NCBI GenBank assembly: GCA_022821965.1
Contig: JAJECN010000010.1
Coordinates: 1 to 64,000, forward strand
Origin: Candidatus Poribacteria bacterium
GTDB lineage: Bacteria > Poribacteria > WGA-4E > WGA-3G
DNA length: 64,000 nt
Direction of reading: 5' to 3'
Made by a program: the position numbers and the translations under genes. Below the pieces are notes generated by a model. It was not told the origin of the DNA. It was given only the letters and a program-made list of their open reading frames with translations, and ran no database searches. Position 1 is the first letter of the stretch; each line of letters begins with the position of its first letter. Positions 8,567-17,910 of the stretch are shown here, one piece after another.

Positions 8567-9052
8567 CTACGAAGTCGGTCTATAGAGCATCACCAAACAA
8601 CCGCCGAGTGCAGCGAGCAAGATGCCCGCGACAAACTGCCATCGGACGGCTCCCCAACCTCCTGCTGGTGGATGTGAAAGCGTCGCAACGACAGCGTTCA
8701 CAATCGGCGCGCCTGCAAAAACAATAGACATCACGACAGCAGGTCTGCCACCTGCTCCAAAGGCGAGTAGAACGCCAAACGCGCCGATAGCACCGACAAG
8801 TCCCGCGACAAACGACCAAGTGATACCTGCACCTGTAAATTGCCAGCTGGCTCCGTTAAGAACGAGCATCAGTGCAGAACCGATGACTGCTGCAAGAAGG
8901 TAAGCGATCCCCACAAAGAGGAAGGCTTTGTAGCGCACATTAGGATCCACCTTAAGGTCCCCCATAGCCACCTGTCCCTGATGTAGAAAAACCCCGTACA
9001 GTCCCCATGCTGAGACGGTCATGAAAACAAAAATAAGCCATGTTTTAGTCAT
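8567..9052 (-). CDS. EamA-like five-span membrane protein
   Basis: 161 residues from the ATG at 9052, with AAAGGAAA about 7 bases before it; upstream in-frame ATG at 9115 is less likely. Five hydrophobic segments (about 5-24, 45-68, 75-105, 110-130, 140-158) and the pattern of glycine and alanine spacing match half of a drug/metabolite transporter (EamA, DMT superfamily). Such half-size proteins are thought to pair. The substrate is unknown. An inverted repeat AACCGCC/GGCGGTT at 8510-8554 follows but has no T-tract on this strand. Confidence 0.7.
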   Translation of the reverse strand: MTKTWLIFVFMTVSAWGLYGVFLHQGQVAMGDLKVDPNVRYKAFLFVGIAYLLAAVIGSALMLVLNGASWQFTGAGITWSFVAGLVGAIGAFGVLLAFGAGGRPAVVMSIVFAGAPIVNAVVATLSHPPAGGWGAVRWQFVAGILLAALGGCLVMLYRPTS

Positions 9053-9114
9053 AATCCATTTCCTTTTGATTTTTGCGACGAGCGCACTTCCGAAGCGCGC
9101 CAGCAATTGAAACA

Positions 9115-10404
9115 CTAAGTATACTTCTCAAAGACTTTCAGGAGTTGTTCTGCTACGACTGCATCGTTAAACTTCTGATGCACGTTGACTTTCCCGATTT
9201 TCCCAAGGGATTCACGCCGTTCGGCATTGTTAAGGAGTTCCATGATACCCGCCGCAACTGCTTCAGCAGATTCCGGCTCAACGAGAATTCCGCCCTCGGT
9301 TGCACCAATCATCTCTGGGAACGTACCGTGCTGAGGTTGGACAACCGGCACGCCGTTGGCAAGCGACTCTATGATGGACAATCCTTTGGACTCCCGGTAA
9401 ACGGTAGGGACGGAGAAAACATGTAAACGGTTAAGGAAATCAATCTTCTGAGTGCGTGTTACTTCACCGTGGTGCAAGAAACTGTCCGATAAACCCCATT
9501 CATGAATTTGATTCACGAGTTCCTCAAGATAGGGTTCATCTTTCTTTCCAAGGTATCCGGCAACATGCAGTTGAACGTTATCAGCACCGAATGCCTCCGC
9601 GACCCTACGGAACGCATCTACTAAAATATGTAATCCCTTCTCAGGACAGATACGTGCCAAATAGCCAATAATGAAGGGAGGCGGTTCCGGTTTTTGAACA
9701 GGTATCCCATGCCCATCCATGTTTAATCCCAGCGGGACCACGTCAATCTTATCGACAGGAACGTTAAGATACGCGTCCGCCATAAATTGTGCGTAGTAGT
9801 GACACGGTGCCACAAAACCATCCGGATCTACAGCACGTTCTCGGAGAAGAACTAATGCCTCGGCTTTATATGGCTCAATGAGATCTTGCAGAAAGATGTC
9901 TTCCCCTTGAAGTGCACAAATAACCGGTACATCCAATGCCTTCTTTATTTCTCGCGTGAAGCCTACCAACATAGAATTGGTGAGATAGACGACATCCGGC
10001 TTATTTTCTTCGGCAAGCCACTGCACTAACTTCGCCAATTCCTTCTTTTGATACCCTTGTTCGGCGCGGAGCATTGATACTGTGAGTTGTCCGAGGTCTT
10101 GAGCGTCCGTTGAACTACTGAATCGTGCCAACCCGTTCAATAGCGTCGGATTGTCGAGCAGTTTGTCTAATGCCCACGGTGTCCGCCTAAAAATGGAGAG
10201 TTTTTGCTGCAGATAGACGTTGACACCCCCGAAAAAAACGCGGTCCAGGCTCACATTTACCTCATCTGTTCGGGTGGGCGTGTAGGTTGGAATCAAGGCA
10301 ACGTTATGCCCTTGCTGCTTCAGGACCGTGGCTACCATATTGTCGTGGATACAAGTTCCGCAGTACATGCCAGCAGCCCCTGCAGTAATATAAGCGACTT
10401 TCAT
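9115..10404 (-). CDS. Family 4-type glycosyltransferase
   Basis: 429 residues from ATG 10404 (MKVAYITAGAAGMYCGTCIHDN). The GT-B fold is evident: an N-terminal acceptor domain with GTCIHDN, and a C-terminal donor domain with GYLARICPEKGLHILVDAF, VPTVYRESKGLSIIESLANGVPVVQP and the E-x7-E type segment. It probably transfers a sugar from a nucleotide diphosphate donor to a glycan or lipid, in the cytoplasm. There is no good Shine-Dalgarno immediately before 10404; AGGAGA lies 28 bases upstream, so the start could be an alternative codon a few residues earlier. It is divergent from rpmB. The substrate is unknown. Confidence 0.85.
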   Translation of the reverse strand: MKVAYITAGAAGMYCGTCIHDNMVATVLKQQGHNVALIPTYTPTRTDEVNVSLDRVFFGGVNVYLQQKLSIFRRTPWALDKLLDNPTLLNGLARFSSSTDAQDLGQLTVSMLRAEQGYQKKELAKLVQWLAEENKPDVVYLTNSMLVGFTREIKKALDVPVICALQGEDIFLQDLIEPYKAEALVLLRERAVDPDGFVAPCHYYAQFMADAYLNVPVDKIDVVPLGLNMDGHGIPVQKPEPPPFIIGYLARICPEKGLHILVDAFRRVAEAFGADNVQLHVAGYLGKKDEPYLEELVNQIHEWGLSDSFLHHGEVTRTQKIDFLNRLHVFSVPTVYRESKGLSIIESLANGVPVVQPQHGTFPEMIGATEGGILVEPESAEAVAAGIMELLNNAERRESLGKIGKVNVHQKFNDAVVAEQLLKVFEKYT

Positions 10405-10526
10405 GTTTTCTGTAAGAATGTGAAATGGTTCTCCTCTGTTTGCAGTGGTTTGTACGCGAGGTTCGTGAAACTTGTGTGTTTCCAAGCTGGTAGCAGGAGC
10501 ATAGGGACACAAACCTTAAGAGATAT

Positions 10527-10555
10527 AGTATACCAGACCCTCTAAAAAAAGTCAT
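10527..10555 (-). promoter_or_regulatory. Predicted promoter of the glycosyltransferase
   Basis: On the minus strand ATGACT (10550-10555) and TATACT (10527-10532) are 17 bases apart, about 120 bases upstream of the glycosyltransferase start. Confidence 0.5.
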
Positions 10556-10614
10556 TTTTATTTTTCTTTGACTTGTAGCAAGTATATAGGACGCTGGCAC
10601 GCTGGCAAACAAAT

Positions 10615-10643
10615 TTGCATTTTCTCTATAATTGTGGTATTAT
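10615..10643 (+). promoter_or_regulatory. Predicted promoter of rpmB
   Basis: TTGCAT (10615-10620) and TATTAT (10638-10643) are 17 bases apart. A consensus TATAAT at 10627-10632 overlaps and is an alternative -10 element, with a poorer -35. Both would start transcription 40-60 bases upstream of the rpmB ATG. Confidence 0.5.
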
Positions 10644-10695
10644 TAATGTTTGGATTTAATCGATACTCTAAAGAAAAAGGGGAAGGAGAAACACA

Positions 10696-10908
10696 ATGTC
10701 AAGAGTCTGTACGATCTGTAGCAAACGTCCGATGACAGGGAATCAGATTAGTAAATCACGACGGCATACAAAAAGGCGTTGGCTTCCAAACCTTCAACGG
10801 GTCCGTATCCAAACAGCGGAAGGAACAAGACGGGTTCGTGTTTGCACGCAATGCCTGCGGAGCGGGAAAGTTACTAAAGTTATCTCAAAGATGCCTCAAA
10901 TTGTATAG
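10696..10908 (+). CDS. rpmB: Ribosomal protein bL28
   Basis: 70 residues with the bL28 core: MSRVCTICSKRPMTGNQISKS, then HTKRRWLPNLQRVRIQ and a C-terminal VCTQCLRSGKV. It keeps the paired cysteines (CTIC and CTQC), so it is the zinc-binding C+ form. It is a structural protein of the large ribosomal subunit near the exit site. GGAAGGAG lies 9 bases before the ATG. It stands alone, divergent from the glycosyltransferase and convergent with rel. Confidence 0.95.
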   Translation: MSRVCTICSKRPMTGNQISKSRRHTKRRWLPNLQRVRIQTAEGTRRVRVCTQCLRSGKVTKVISKMPQIV

Positions 10909-10946
10909 AGAACTGCGATTTGGAAATTGCCGCTACTGAGAAAAAT

Positions 10947-13154
10947 TTAGGACTTGCGAGTGACGCGCTGTACACCTTTTAAGTGTCGAATCGCTTGCAG
11001 GACTTCATCCAACTGCCGAGCACCTATCACATCTATCGTCAGATTATCAGAGGCTTCAGAATCAATATGAACAGCAGAAGGTTGGAAGGTTCCGCTGCGG
11101 ATATTCACCTTGTAATGTGCAATAGCCGTGGTGATTTCACCGAGCATACCGGGTCGGTCATTGCACTCGACGAGGATTTTAACAGGGTAAACGAGAGGTG
11201 GGTGGTCTCCATTTTCGGAGGGCGGCTTTTCGTGCCATTTGACACCTAAAAGTCGTTCCGGTTCATCAAGGATGCGGATACAGCCTGCTCTATGAACAGA
11301 AACGCCGCGTCCCCGTGTGAGGTAACCGATGACTTGATCGCCCGGAATCGGGTTACAGCACTTCATAATCCGTATCATGCCCAGATCAATGTCATTTTCA
11401 AGTTGGATAGCCGGTGGTGATTCGAGTTTTTGCTGTCGGTTTGTATCTTCGGAAGGTTCGGTCTCTGGTTTCGGCACTTCAGGCTTTAACAAATTGACGA
11501 CATGGGTAGCAGATTCATCCGCATTGCCAATTCGGACGAAAAGTTCCTCAATATTTTTGAGTTTGAGTTGCTTCGCAATGTCAAGCAGTTTCGGGGAATT
11601 GAGATAATCACGCGAATTAAGATAGGAAACCCGTAACTCCGCTGCGAGCAATTTCTTGCCCAATTCCAATGCCTCAGTCTTATCCTTTTCACGAAACCAG
11701 TGATTGATTTTAGTCCGTGCCGTAGCGGTTTTGACATACGACAACCAACTCCGGCTCGGTCTCCCATTCGGTCGTGTCCGAATATTGACCTGATCTCCGT
11801 TCTCAAGCACACGTCGAATCGGTGCAACCGCACCGTTAACCTCCGCGCCGACACAGGTGTGCCCAACATCCGTATGAATTTTATAGGCAAAGTCGATCGC
11901 CGTCGCGCCAGCGGGTAACCTAAAGAGATCTCCTTTCGGCGAAAAGACATAAACCTCATCTTGGAAGAGTTCCAATTTCATGGATTCCACGAAATGATGC
12001 GGGCTATCTTGTGCCTCCTGTATGTCCTCAAGTATCTGCTTATAACTCGCGAAAATGGAACGCCCCTGTTGGCTCCTCGGTAACCCTTCCTTATAACTCC
12101 AATGCGCAGCAATGCCATCTTCAGCAATCTTATGCATCTGATACGTGCGAACCTGGATTTCAATAGGTCTGCCATTATCAAGAATCGTGGTGTGGAGGGA
12201 CTGATACCCGTTTTTCTTCGGCTGCCCAATCCAATCTCGAAGTCGATCGGGATGGTAATTCCATTTGCTATGGAGCGCGCCGAGGGCGATGTAGCAATCC
12301 GCTTCGGTTTTAACGAGGATTCGAAGACCAATTAAGTCTTGGATTTCACTGAAGGGCGTTTTTTTCTGCTGCATCTTCTGATGGATGCTATAGATATGCT
12401 TCGTTCTACCGTGGACGTCGGCGAAAACATTCCGTTTTTCGAGTTCTCCGCGAATCTGCTTAACCATCTTCTCACAGTATGCCTCTCGCTCAGTGAGTTT
12501 CTGGTTCAGAAGTTCGGCAATTTTCCGGTATTCGATGGGATAGAGATGCTTAAATGCTAAGTCTTCAAGGCGGCCCATGATACGCCAAAGCCCCAATCGA
12601 TGTGCGATCGGGGCATAAATTTCCAATGTCTCCTTTGCAATGCGTTGACATTTCTCACTTGAGAGGAACTCCAGCGTTTCCATGTTATGAAGGCGATCCG
12701 CGAGTTTAATGAGGATGACCCGCATGTCTTCCGCTGTCGCCAACAAGAGTTTCCGATAGGTCTCGGCTTGGCGTTTCCGATGAACTCGCTGTTCAACTGT
12801 GTTTTTAGCAGCCGGGGCTTGGGAAGCGATACTGAGTTTATACTGTCCGATCTTTGTGACACCCTCGACGAGATTGGCGATATTGGCACCGAACCGCACC
12901 TTCATCTCTTCGCGCTTGATGCCTGTATCCTCAAGGACATCGTGCATGAGTCCGGCACAGATTGTGTGTGTATCGAGTCGGAGTTCAGCGAGTATCTCAG
13001 CAGTTTTGAGACAATGTGTAAAGTAAGGTTCCCCAGATTTTCGTCGTTGCCCTTTATGTGCCTTTTGTGAGAAACGGTAGCAACGCTCCAGCAGCTCAAC
13101 TTCTGCATCCGGGTTATAGGTTTGAATCTGACTGATTAGCGATTTGACACTCAT
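10947..13154 (-). CDS. rel: Bifunctional (p)ppGpp synthetase/hydrolase, RelA/SpoT type
   Basis: 735 residues with the full long-RSH order: HD hydrolase domain (about 20-200; YFTHCLKTAEIL and HDVLEDT retained, so hydrolysis is expected), synthetase domain (about 240-360; GRTKHIYSIHQKM, KPNGYQSLHTT-like string PKKNGYQSLHT), TGS (about 400-460; VYVFSPKGDLFRLPAGATAIDFAY), a conserved Cys-containing region and a C-terminal ACT domain (RPGMLGEITTAIAHYKVNI). It makes and degrades the stringent-response alarmone. Its start lies inside the end of recJ (41-base overlap), with no clear Shine-Dalgarno, so translation is probably coupled to recJ. Confidence 0.95.
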   Translation of the reverse strand: MSVKSLISQIQTYNPDAEVELLERCYRFSQKAHKGQRRKSGEPYFTHCLKTAEILAELRLDTHTICAGLMHDVLEDTGIKREEMKVRFGANIANLVEGVTKIGQYKLSIASQAPAAKNTVEQRVHRKRQAETYRKLLLATAEDMRVILIKLADRLHNMETLEFLSSEKCQRIAKETLEIYAPIAHRLGLWRIMGRLEDLAFKHLYPIEYRKIAELLNQKLTEREAYCEKMVKQIRGELEKRNVFADVHGRTKHIYSIHQKMQQKKTPFSEIQDLIGLRILVKTEADCYIALGALHSKWNYHPDRLRDWIGQPKKNGYQSLHTTILDNGRPIEIQVRTYQMHKIAEDGIAAHWSYKEGLPRSQQGRSIFASYKQILEDIQEAQDSPHHFVESMKLELFQDEVYVFSPKGDLFRLPAGATAIDFAYKIHTDVGHTCVGAEVNGAVAPIRRVLENGDQVNIRTRPNGRPSRSWLSYVKTATARTKINHWFREKDKTEALELGKKLLAAELRVSYLNSRDYLNSPKLLDIAKQLKLKNIEELFVRIGNADESATHVVNLLKPEVPKPETEPSEDTNRQQKLESPPAIQLENDIDLGMIRIMKCCNPIPGDQVIGYLTRGRGVSVHRAGCIRILDEPERLLGVKWHEKPPSENGDHPPLVYPVKILVECNDRPGMLGEITTAIAHYKVNIRSGTFQPSAVHIDSEASDNLTIDVIGARQLDEVLQAIRHLKGVQRVTRKS

Positions 13155-15705
13155 TTTCTTGACGCAAAAGTATGCGCTCCCACATAGATTCGATGTTCTC
13201 TTTTAGTTGAAACTCGATAAAAGACGGACTTGTCTGTTTTATCCATTCCCCTCTCAGATAAGTCGGAGAATGAGACAAGTCACTTTTCTCAGCAGGAAGG
13301 AGTTGGACGCGTCTGTGCCCCGGTTCTCCATCCCGTGTGATGCACTGCAATTCCTCAAAGATGGTAAGTCCAGTTTGAAGTGTTGGTAGTGTTCCGAGTT
13401 GACCTTTCAGCATTTCCGCTTCAGGGTATCCGTCCGCACCGTTTGTCTGTATAGCTTGCCGTATATTTCCGTACAACCGACGCAATTCGTCATCTGCCGG
13501 ATACTTTTTAGAGATCCAAGTGCGCATCTCCACTTCATCTGTATCGTTATAGATGAGATGCAAATAGGAAGTCTCAGTCGTCACAAAAGCAGGTTCACAA
13601 CGTTTTAAAAAGAGGTTCTCGCTTGGTGCGAGGTGACAGAAAACAACGTGTTTAACAAAGGGAAACGCACTCAAATCCGAAAAGGTGCTACTCGATGCTA
13701 TTGTTCGGAGCTCACCGTTCTTTAATTGTTCCAATAACGCTGCTTCCTCTGCCTCCGATATTGTATCATCGTGCCGCGCGATTCCTTCAATGTTTTCCGG
13801 TAAGAGCCTTGTGAGCAGCAGCTCTAACATCTCTTCATCTCGTACGTAAATTATACAAGATTCCTCTCGCTCAAGCAACTTTAAAAGGTAATTCTTTTTA
13901 TTAACGTTTCTTTTGTCAACAAGTTTTACAGAAGATTCATCGCTGAGCTTGGGAAATACATCCCAGTTCATGTCCCTGCCTTCGGAGCGTACTTCCCAGT
14001 CGTCAAGGAGGAGCTGTACGGAATAGGTGCCTTGCCACTCGTTAATTTGGGGTGAAAAGGCAATATCGAGCGACATATTAGGACGTCTGAAAGTGATAAG
14101 TTTTTCACCCGCCCCCCATTTAATTGCGCGCCGTTTTATCGTACCATCACTGATAAACATTTGCAGGTGATTTTTCTCTTTCCCCATTTGGGAGGGGATG
14201 CCATCAACTTTGACGCGCCGTGCACCAAAGACGGGTGATGGATTGTCCTTTCCAAAGGGCTCAAATTGTTCAAGCTCCTTTAGCATGTCTAACGTCAAAA
14301 GCGAAAGATGTGTTTCAAATTCAAGGTCCAACTTGGGTTGCAGTGCCTCTTCAGATAGATGCTCACAAGTGTATTCGTTGAAAGCCGTTTTGAATTTGGG
14401 GATATTTTTTGTCTTGAGCGTCAATCCTGCTGCTGCGGCATGTCCACCGTGTTTCACGAGCAATTCTGTGCAGGCAACAAGGCTGTCGGCGAGGTTCATT
14501 CCATCAATACAACGTCCTGACCCATTTGCTTCATCGCCGTTAATTGCAAGGACAATGACAGGTTTGTAATAGGTTTCTTTCAAACGAGAGGCAACGATGC
14601 CGACAACACCTTGTGCCTTTTCGTTCCACTTATCACTGGCAACAACGATCCCCTTTGTATCATCTTCTACTTCTTTTTCGATTATCTCTTGTGCTTGATC
14701 TTGTATCTGCCTTTCCAAATCCTGTCGTCTCTGATTTGTCTCGTTGAGTTGAGAGGCAATACGGGTTGCGACATCATCGGAATCGGTGGTAAGGAGGTCA
14801 ACCACTTTGTGGGCGGTATCCATCCGTCCGGCGGCATTGATACGGGGGCCCAACTTATAAGAGAGCGAGTAGCCGTCAAGAGGTTTGTCAATTTTGTGAC
14901 CGGCGGCTTCGCATAAAGCATTAATCCCCGGACGTTCGCGCTTGTTAAGTTCGGCAAGTCCTAAACGGCTCAAAATCCGATTTTCTCCAGTCAACGATGC
15001 GATGTCCACGACGGTCCCCAACGCTACCAGATCAAGCAGTGATTCAAGAAATGCGCTATCGTCTTCTATCAATCCTTGTGCCAGTTTGAAGGCTAAACCG
15101 ACACCAGCGAGTTCGGTATAAGGATATTCGTTCCCCGGAACCTTCGGTGAAATCAAGGCGTGCGCGGGGGGCTGTTCCGCCTCCGGTTGGTGGTGATCCG
15201 TGATAATAACATCCATACCAAGCTGATTGGCTAACGCGACCTCCTTGACTGACGTGATGCCGCAGTCTACAGTAATTATCAATTTAGCATCGTTCTCTTG
15301 GTGAATTTTTTTTACTGTGTCCTCACTTAGTCCATACCCCTCTCCAAACCGATTCGGAATATAGTAGTTGGCGGGAACATCTATGTGACGGAAGACATTG
15401 AGCAACAGCGCAGTTGCGGTCGTGCCATCGGTATCGTAATCACCATAGATGCATATCTTCTCACCCCGCGCGATTGCTTTGTGTATCCGTTCTATGGCTT
15501 TGTCCATATTCGCTAATTTAAAAGGTGGATGGAGTGCGTCAAAAGTTGGGTAAAGGTAGGTGTGCGCTTCGGTAGCAGTTTGTATCCCACGATTGATAAG
15601 GAGTTGCGCGGCGAGCAGAGAGATACCGAGTTCCGATGCCAATGCTAAACTGCTCTCAAAATCTGAATTTCTGAACCGCCACTTTTTGGAGGAGGGCTTT
15701 CTCAT
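13114..15705 (-). CDS. recJ: Single-stranded-DNA-specific exonuclease RecJ
   Basis: 863 residues. DHH-family motifs are present: YGDYDTDG (87-94) and a later DHHQPEA; the DHHA1 domain carries GGHAAAAGLT. In this family two metals coordinated by these Asp/His residues drive 5'-3' degradation of single-stranded DNA in recombination and mismatch repair. The OB-fold follows (about 460-570). The protein is longer than the common 560-580-residue form: about 290 extra C-terminal residues resemble the extended RecJ of some Firmicutes, whose C-terminal domain contacts partner proteins. It overlaps rel and follows a small ORF by 40 bases. Confidence 0.93.
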   Translation of the reverse strand: MRKPSSKKWRFRNSDFESSLALASELGISLLAAQLLINRGIQTATEAHTYLYPTFDALHPPFKLANMDKAIERIHKAIARGEKICIYGDYDTDGTTATALLLNVFRHIDVPANYYIPNRFGEGYGLSEDTVKKIHQENDAKLIITVDCGITSVKEVALANQLGMDVIITDHHQPEAEQPPAHALISPKVPGNEYPYTELAGVGLAFKLAQGLIEDDSAFLESLLDLVALGTVVDIASLTGENRILSRLGLAELNKRERPGINALCEAAGHKIDKPLDGYSLSYKLGPRINAAGRMDTAHKVVDLLTTDSDDVATRIASQLNETNQRRQDLERQIQDQAQEIIEKEVEDDTKGIVVASDKWNEKAQGVVGIVASRLKETYYKPVIVLAINGDEANGSGRCIDGMNLADSLVACTELLVKHGGHAAAAGLTLKTKNIPKFKTAFNEYTCEHLSEEALQPKLDLEFETHLSLLTLDMLKELEQFEPFGKDNPSPVFGARRVKVDGIPSQMGKEKNHLQMFISDGTIKRRAIKWGAGEKLITFRRPNMSLDIAFSPQINEWQGTYSVQLLLDDWEVRSEGRDMNWDVFPKLSDESSVKLVDKRNVNKKNYLLKLLEREESCIIYVRDEEMLELLLTRLLPENIEGIARHDDTISEAEEAALLEQLKNGELRTIASSSTFSDLSAFPFVKHVVFCHLAPSENLFLKRCEPAFVTTETSYLHLIYNDTDEVEMRTWISKKYPADDELRRLYGNIRQAIQTNGADGYPEAEMLKGQLGTLPTLQTGLTIFEELQCITRDGEPGHRRVQLLPAEKSDLSHSPTYLRGEWIKQTSPSFIEFQLKENIESMWERILLRQENECQIANQSDSNL

Positions 15706-15745
15706 GATGTTCTTACCGGTATTGGAGACAGGAAACCTGGTTATG

Positions 15746-15979
15746 CTATGGTTCTGACTTATGAAGTTTTTTCTGGTGTTCGGCGATGATTTTCCCTAAT
15801 TCTCTCAAGGCATCGTTAACGGATTTCGCGTCCGAGAACATTTCGGCTACATCGTCGTCAAGCCGAACCAAATTTGTTCCTGCGTGGTATCGCTCCGCAT
15901 ATTTGCCTCGAACTCCTTCACTGAAATCATATTCATCGAGCATATCTGGATCATGTTGATTGGATGTTGCTTGACTCAT
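15746..15979 (-). CDS. Small antitoxin-like protein upstream of recJ
   Basis: 77 residues from ATG 15979, which has AGGAG 6 bases upstream (the longer in-frame ATG at 16015 does not). The core LDEYDFSEGVRGKYAERYHAGTNLVRLDDDVAEMFSDAKSVNDALREL is a widespread small-protein pattern (YDFSxGxRGKYAxRY...LDxDVAxxFxxxxxVNxALR) usually annotated as hypothetical or as a toxin-antitoxin component. No toxin partner is adjacent. It leads the operon with recJ and rel. Antitoxin function is inference from the family's common neighbours. Confidence 0.75.
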   Translation of the reverse strand: MSQATSNQHDPDMLDEYDFSEGVRGKYAERYHAGTNLVRLDDDVAEMFSDAKSVNDALRELGKIIAEHQKKLHKSEP

Positions 15980-16025
15980 AGGTTCTCCTTTCGTAAGATG
16001 TTGCATTCCGAACACTCTGAAAGTA

Positions 16026-16054
16026 TTATAGCCGATTTAACAACTTATTTCAAG
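16026..16054 (-). promoter_or_regulatory. Predicted promoter of the small ORF-recJ-rel operon
   Basis: On the minus strand TTGAAA (16049-16054) and TATAAT (16026-16031) are 17 bases apart, about 45 bases upstream of the ATG at 15979. Confidence 0.7.
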
Positions 16055-16213
16055 GAGAAACAGCGTCTACATCTCCACGCTAAAGCATGGAGTTTTGACG
16101 CTGAAGAATATGATAACAGGTTCGCTTTTGGAAGTCAAGTTTTTGCGATGTTGCTCTATTTTCCTTTACCGGTTGGAACATTTCGCAAATGCGACGTGAG
16201 CATAAGCAATACG

Positions 16214-17863
16214 TTAATCTGAAACTGGAACTTCAAAACTTTCTCGGGTACGCATGTCATACCCTCTCGTCCCGGGGGGCGGCTTAATGGAAAACCGAGA
16301 TTCAGGAATAGGTTCGTTAATCCGAATGTTTGTGAATTGCACCGTTGTTGTTTTGACATCAGTTTTTGGACCTGTCTGGTCATCGGTTTCGGTAGTAACC
16401 CACTTGGCAGATTCCGGGAACCAGAGGTCGGGTGCGACCTCTTTGAACTTGAAATCCTTCGTTATAGCAATCATGGGATTAGCAAACACATAGCGTTCGG
16501 GCCGGTAGCTTTTCTTTGGATTTAGCCACAGTTCTATTACAACACCGAACATATTCCCTTTAACATGGTACACATCGCTATCGTTGAAACGTACCTCTTC
16601 AATGCTTTGGACATCAAGTCCATCAATAAGCATTACGAGAGATTCTTTTCCACCACTGAGGTCCCATCCCCAGAAGCGAGGATCATCAGATGGGTCATCG
16701 ACGATTTCGCTTCTGCGACTCATCATCATACCGTTAAATGTTTCCCTGAGTGTCTCAAATGTTTCGCCATCATAAGCGTATTGCTTTGTCCCTGTAATTG
16801 GAAGGTTCCGGTCAGGCTCGTACTGAATAACATCTCGTGTCACAACGCATCTCATTTTGCGTCCAGAAAACTCGAAAGTTCCTTTCCATGTACCACTGGG
16901 GGCACGTCCCATTCCAGGGAGTTTATCAGAGGCGACACTGGTAGTCTCCCGAAGAAAATCAACGCGTCCGCTTTTAAGCAGCCCATCGTAATAGGTAATC
17001 CCTTCGCGAATCAGCTGAAGCAGCTCTTCTTCATTTTTTGATAGTACGAGCGGGGCTGCCGCTTCTTCATTTTTAGCAAGCACTTCAGGATCTATCTCAC
17101 TTCGGATTAAGGGAATCTGGGAACTTGAACTATCCTCATGGCGTTGTTTTGACACTTCATCAAAATGATAGAGTCCTATGGTGTCAGTATCTGTGTTGAA
17201 CGCACTTGTCGGGACATCGTAGTTTCCTTTATAGCGGACAACACTGCTGATCCGCAACTCATCAATATAGACTCCCGAAGCGAAACGCGTTTTGTCACCC
17301 AGAGGTGCTGGCATTTCCGTCAAAAGTGGCATACCGCCAAGGACAAGATGATTCTTATTTGGCACTGGCAGTTCGCTCCCATCATCTCCACCTCCTAAAA
17401 TAAGACCATTGCTGCCGATAGCAGCACCGCGGTCGATTGTCGCGACATAATGCACCCACTGACGGATCGGCAGACTTTCTGTCTGCGTCACCATTGAAAA
17501 GTCTTTAGTTCCATTGGAAAGGATTTTAGTTCCATTGGAAAGGATGCCGAGCCGAGTATCCATCACATTATCTCTATCTTCGTCTAAAGGCAGCCCAATC
17601 ATAAAGCAGCTGAATCGGTCTGTTTGACCGACGAGAGAAAAGCGGACTTGATTGGGCAATGTCTCGTCTACATAGATCCACGCTTCAATTGTGAGTTCAC
17701 CGGTGAGTTCAGGAAACCACGGTGCATCCGTTTGGACTTGCCCGAGTTTAGGGTTCAGTTCAAGCCAACCACCACCGGCAGGAGACGGTTCGTGCGGTGC
17801 TGCGAACAATATGATCGGAGTCATTAAAATACCAATTAGAATTGCCCATGTGATAGTTTTCAT
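16214..17863 (-). CDS. Secreted LamG-domain protein with LolA-like C-terminal part
   Basis: 549 residues, AAGGAG 8 bases before the ATG. A signal peptide spans about 1-22 (ITWAILIGILMTPIILFAAP). Residues 30-225 form a LamG/concanavalin-A-like domain (GELTIEAWIYVDE, RQWVHYVATID, GVYIDELRISSVVRY, TIGLYHFDE). From about 300 to 549 a second domain (TWKGTFEFSGRKMRCVVTRD, VYHVKGNMFGVVIELWLNPKKSYRPERY, NIRINEPIPESRFSIKPPPG) resembles the LolA/LolB-like half-barrel of lipoprotein carriers. A 7-residue tandem duplication (ILSNGTK) comes from a 21-bp DNA repeat. It is the last gene of the sigma-propeller operon. Probably periplasmic or surface located; function unknown. Confidence 0.8.
   Translation of the reverse strand: MKTITWAILIGILMTPIILFAAPHEPSPAGGGWLELNPKLGQVQTDAPWFPELTGELTIEAWIYVDETLPNQVRFSLVGQTDRFSCFMIGLPLDEDRDNVMDTRLGILSNGTKILSNGTKDFSMVTQTESLPIRQWVHYVATIDRGAAIGSNGLILGGGDDGSELPVPNKNHLVLGGMPLLTEMPAPLGDKTRFASGVYIDELRISSVVRYKGNYDVPTSAFNTDTDTIGLYHFDEVSKQRHEDSSSSQIPLIRSEIDPEVLAKNEEAAAPLVLSKNEEELLQLIREGITYYDGLLKSGRVDFLRETTSVASDKLPGMGRAPSGTWKGTFEFSGRKMRCVVTRDVIQYEPDRNLPITGTKQYAYDGETFETLRETFNGMMMSRRSEIVDDPSDDPRFWGWDLSGGKESLVMLIDGLDVQSIEEVRFNDSDVYHVKGNMFGVVIELWLNPKKSYRPERYVFANPMIAITKDFKFKEVAPDLWFPESAKWVTTETDDQTGPKTDVKTTTVQFTNIRINEPIPESRFSIKPPPGTRGYDMRTRESFEVPVSD
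17504..17545. repeat. Perfect 21-bp tandem duplication inside the LamG gene
   Basis: TTTAGTTCCATTGGAAAGGAT occurs twice in immediate succession (17504-17524 and 17525-17545). It adds seven residues in frame to the LamG protein and is of the size made by replication slippage. Confidence 0.95.
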
Positions 17864-17910
17864 GAGATAGCTCCTTATCTGTTTTTAGAGAGTTCAGACG
17901 CGAAATGCTC

